In this document: in pieces, positions 13,059 through 15,051 of the stretch
How positions within the stretch are numbered: position 1 is the first letter of the stretch
Layout: the number at the start of each line of letters is the position of its first letter
Source: Capillimicrobium sp035565675
GTDB taxonomy: Bacteria > Actinomycetota > Thermoleophilia > Solirubrobacterales > Solirubrobacteraceae
NCBI GenBank assembly: GCA_035565675.1
Contig: DATMSA010000213.1
Location: forward strand, 1 to 15,051
Length of the DNA stretch: 15,051 nt
Reading direction: 5' to 3'
Translations under genes and position numbers: made by a program
The notes under the pieces: generated by a model
Databases searched by the model: none
Told to the model about the DNA's origin: nothing
The model's input: the letters and a program-made list of their open reading frames with translations, nothing else

Positions 13059-14423
13059 ATGTCCCTGTCCCGCGCCCTGGCCGCCCCGGCGGCCGTCGTC
13101 GCCGCCGTCCTCGCCTGCGCCGCTCCCGCCGGCGCGCAGTCCCTGCCGGACCTCTACGGCGGCCGGGACTCGACCTGCTTCTGGAACATCGGCGTGGTCA
13201 ACGGGGGCACGATCAACATCGCCTATCCCGACGCGGGCGCGAACTACTGGGGCGCCGGCTACACGCTTCCGGAGGGCGCGACGCTGCGGCTCCACGGCGA
13301 GTACCCGCACGCGCGCTTCGCCTCGCTGCAGTCCTACGACCTGCTCGGCGTGGGCGTCGACGCGCTCGCCGACAGCATGATCGAGCCCGACCCCGGCTCG
13401 GCGAACCCGTTCCGTCCCGGCGTGCGGCGCGACGTCACCGACCGCTCGTTCACGGTCACGCTCGCCGACGAGCCTCCGCCCACGCCGCTCGACCCCGACC
13501 AGCGGGCCGGCCAGCCGGCGCGCAACGTCCTCTACACGAAGCCCGCGGGCGACACGACCGGCCTGCACGCGGTGCTGTGGCGCGTCTACGTGCCCGACCG
13601 CGGGACCGGGCTGCGCGGCGGCGTCCCGCTGCCCGAGCCGGAGCTCACGCTCGCCGACGGGCGCGTGCTCACCGGCCAGGCGCTGTGCGACGCGGTGACG
13701 TCGCAGGAGCGCCGGCTGCCCGACCTCTCGGCCCTGCTCATCTCGCGCGAGCAGTACGACGCCATGCGCTACCGCCCCGGCGTCCCGCCGTACTTCCCCG
13801 CCAAGCCCAAGCCCGAGTGGCGCGTGCAGTACAACCGCCCCTACCTGCTGGCGCTGTGGACCGGCGAGACGATCGCCAACCCGAGCAAGAGCGGCCAGGG
13901 CGGCTTCTTCCCCAACGTCTTCAACCAGTACGCGCGCGCGGCGATCCACCGCAAGCTCGGCCCGGTGGTGGCGTTCCGGGGCAAGCTCCCCACGACGCCG
14001 CGCACGTACCGCGGCGGCGGCGTCACGCGGCAGCCCACCCAGCTCCGCTACGTGTCGCTGTGCATGAACGAGTCCGTCGCGACCACCCGCGTCATGGACT
14101 GCGTCTACGACGAGCAGATCCCGCTGGACGGCAAGCGCCGCTACGTCGTCGTGACGAGCCGCAAGGCGGACCGTCCGCGCAACGCGCGCCCGCGCTGCGG
14201 CGTCGCCTGGATCGAGTGGTCGCCGCGCGGCGACGGCGCCCGCGACCACGACTTCGGGTGGATGCAGGTGCGCAACATGTTGCCCTCGCCGACCTTCCAC
14301 CACGCGATCCAGGACACGCGCACGCCGGGCGACGAGCGGCGCGTGCTCGGCTCGTACCTGCCCACCGGCACCTACTACGCGTCCAAGCGCGCCTTCGAGA
14401 AGCTCGGCTGTCCGGCGCGCTGA
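13059..14423 (+). CDS. Exported cysteine-containing protein of unknown function, paralog 1
   Basis: 454 residues with a signal peptide (hydrophobic 7-24, cleavage after AGA near 26) and no other membrane segment. The mature protein has six cysteines (40, 210, 335, 348, 380 and 451), so up to three disulfides. Its N-terminal half (about 38-185) is homologous to the next gene: CFW, YPDAGANYWGAGYTLPEGA, GEYPHARFAS, EPDPGSANPF and NVLYT, then YVPDRG. The overall pattern of a PH-x-R-x-x-S strand and NTLY-like and Y-x-PD-x-G motifs recalls exported beta-rich proteins such as the DUF1214-like group, but I cannot place it firmly. The second half (230-454) has PYFPAKPKPEWRVQYNRPYL, FPNVFNQY and FGWMQVRNMLPSPTFHHAIQ and no enzyme motif I recognise. 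The ATG lies 6 bases after a strong -10 under the palindromic operator. Confidence 0.85.
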   Translation: MSLSRALAAPAAVVAAVLACAAPAGAQSLPDLYGGRDSTCFWNIGVVNGGTINIAYPDAGANYWGAGYTLPEGATLRLHGEYPHARFASLQSYDLLGVGVDALADSMIEPDPGSANPFRPGVRRDVTDRSFTVTLADEPPPTPLDPDQRAGQPARNVLYTKPAGDTTGLHAVLWRVYVPDRGTGLRGGVPLPEPELTLADGRVLTGQALCDAVTSQERRLPDLSALLISREQYDAMRYRPGVPPYFPAKPKPEWRVQYNRPYLLALWTGETIANPSKSGQGGFFPNVFNQYARAAIHRKLGPVVAFRGKLPTTPRTYRGGGVTRQPTQLRYVSLCMNESVATTRVMDCVYDEQIPLDGKRRYVVVTSRKADRPRNARPRCGVAWIEWSPRGDGARDHDFGWMQVRNMLPSPTFHHAIQDTRTPGDERRVLGSYLPTGTYYASKRAFEKLGCPAR

Positions 14424-14444
14424 CGACCTGCACCACGAACACCG

Positions 14445-14449
14445 AAGGA
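14445..14449 (+). promoter_or_regulatory. Ribosome binding site AAGGA for paralog 2
   Basis: AAGGA is 8 bases before ATG 14458, inside the 34-base gap after paralog 1. Unlike paralog 1, which appears leaderless, the second gene uses a normal ribosome site, as expected for the downstream gene of an operon. Confidence 0.65.
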
Positions 14450-14457
14450 CCGACCCC

Positions 14458-15051
14458 ATGGCTCATCCGCTCAGACTCCGGACGATCGCCGCGCTGGGCT
14501 GCGCCGCCGCCCTGACGGCGGCCGGTGCGTCGTCGGCGCAGGCCGGGACGACCTACCTGCCGCTCGAGCTCGCGAAGCTGACGAACGAGAAGTACGGCAA
14601 GGACTGCTTCTGGGCGCCGCCGAAGGGCATGGACTACGCGCGGCTGCCGAACACGATCCCGATCCAGACGCCGAACCTGTACCCCGACGTCGGCTCGACG
14701 TACTTCGTCGGCCAGTACAAGCTGCCGGCGGGTGCCAAGCTCACCTTCCGCGGCCGGTTCCCGCACGAGCGGTACTTCTCGTTCACGATCTTCAAGTCGC
14801 TCACCGGCGGGCAGATCGGCCCGGGCGACAGCCTGCGCGACGAGAACATCGTCCCCGACGAGGGGTCGGTGAACCCGTTCGTGGCGACGAACCGCCGGGA
14901 CGCCAAGCGGCGCAACTACACGGTCCACGTCGTCGGCGGGCCGATCCCGGAGCAGCGCGCCCAGAACACGCTGTACACGGGCTCGACCGACCCCAACCAG
15001 CGGGTCGGGATGAGCATCCGCAACTACCTGCCCGACAAGGGCCTCGACGGG
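14458..15051 (+). CDS. Exported protein of unknown function, paralog 2 (3' end outside window)
   Basis: Partial: 198 codons visible, the frame is open to the window edge. Signal peptide residues 1-29 (MAHPLRLRTIAALGCAAALT, cleavage after SAQA). The visible mature part aligns with residues 40-185 of the preceding protein: CFW (Cys50), LYPDVGSTYFVGQYKLPAGA, GRFPHERYFSF, VPDEGSVNPF, RRD then YTVHVV, QNTLYT, and NYLPDKG. It carries an extra 20-odd residues between CFW and YPD. Its first 20 mature residues (TTYLPLELAKLTNEKYGKDC) have no counterpart in paralog 1. Function unknown; a beta-sandwich-like exported domain is plausible. Tandem placement behind a shared promoter suggests co-expression and perhaps a joint complex. 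Whether it has the long second half of paralog 1 cannot be seen. Confidence 0.85.
   Translation, partial: MAHPLRLRTIAALGCAAALTAAGASSAQAGTTYLPLELAKLTNEKYGKDCFWAPPKGMDYARLPNTIPIQTPNLYPDVGSTYFVGQYKLPAGAKLTFRGRFPHERYFSFTIFKSLTGGQIGPGDSLRDENIVPDEGSVNPFVATNRRDAKRRNYTVHVVGGPIPEQRAQNTLYTGSTDPNQRVGMSIRNYLPDKGLDG

Noticed and set aside
12987..14459. Upstream extension of the tetR frame across the exported-protein gene
   Set aside because: The extension is antisense to the exported protein and passes through both promoters. The TetR fold begins near 12920.

Overview
The window is very GC-rich, densely packed bacterial DNA with strong G/C bias at third codon positions. Several genes start with GTG or TTG, and many have a TANNNT -10 box only 6-8 bases before the start codon. 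SARP/BTAD regulators, a stand-alone LigD-type polymerase domain, NHL-propeller exported proteins and a hydrolase/cyclase-like fusion suggest an actinobacterium, most likely a soil Thermoleophilia/Solirubrobacterales relative. That placement is inference; there is no rRNA or other marker gene here. I saw no tRNA, rRNA, CRISPR array, insertion sequence or phage gene.

Region 1 (1-4980, all minus strand) reads right to left from a promoter near 4965: a Rieske [2Fe-2S] protein, an unknown 75-residue protein whose TTG start overlaps the Rieske gene by 20 bases, a COG2159-type amidohydrolase 9 bases further on, a three-part regulator (SARP DNA-binding + BTAD, then alpha/beta hydrolase, then a cyclase-like domain lacking catalytic residues), and a second BTAD regulator that leaves the window at base 1. 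The first three genes look translationally coupled. The two regulators may be transcribed separately and may sense a small molecule related to the cluster.

Region 2 (5020-6935) holds two DNA-repair genes in convergent orientation: a stand-alone LigD-like polymerase domain and exonuclease III. Their stop codons share one CTAG. Region 3 (6943-9051) has a Fic AMP-transferase with a C-terminal winged helix behind an AT-rich repeated promoter, a short frameshifted remnant on the minus strand, and a six-helix membrane protein.

Region 4 (9155-12386, plus strand) has an exported NHL beta-propeller overlapping (ATGA) an exported protein of unknown function, then a VOC/glyoxalase-fold protein and an aminoglycoside-phosphotransferase-like kinase. 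Region 5 (12375-15051) has a TetR repressor divergent from two tandem paralogous exported proteins. The 73 bases between them carry two back-to-back promoters covered by a symmetric 31-bp bipartite palindrome, a probable TetR operator. The second paralog runs off the right edge.

The least described parts are the exported paralog pair under probable TetR control, the SARP-hydrolase-pseudocyclase protein with its Rieske/amidohydrolase cluster, and the series of apparently leaderless promoters. No gene-free stretch exceeds 300 bases; the longest, 8106-8316, holds only the remnant described below.
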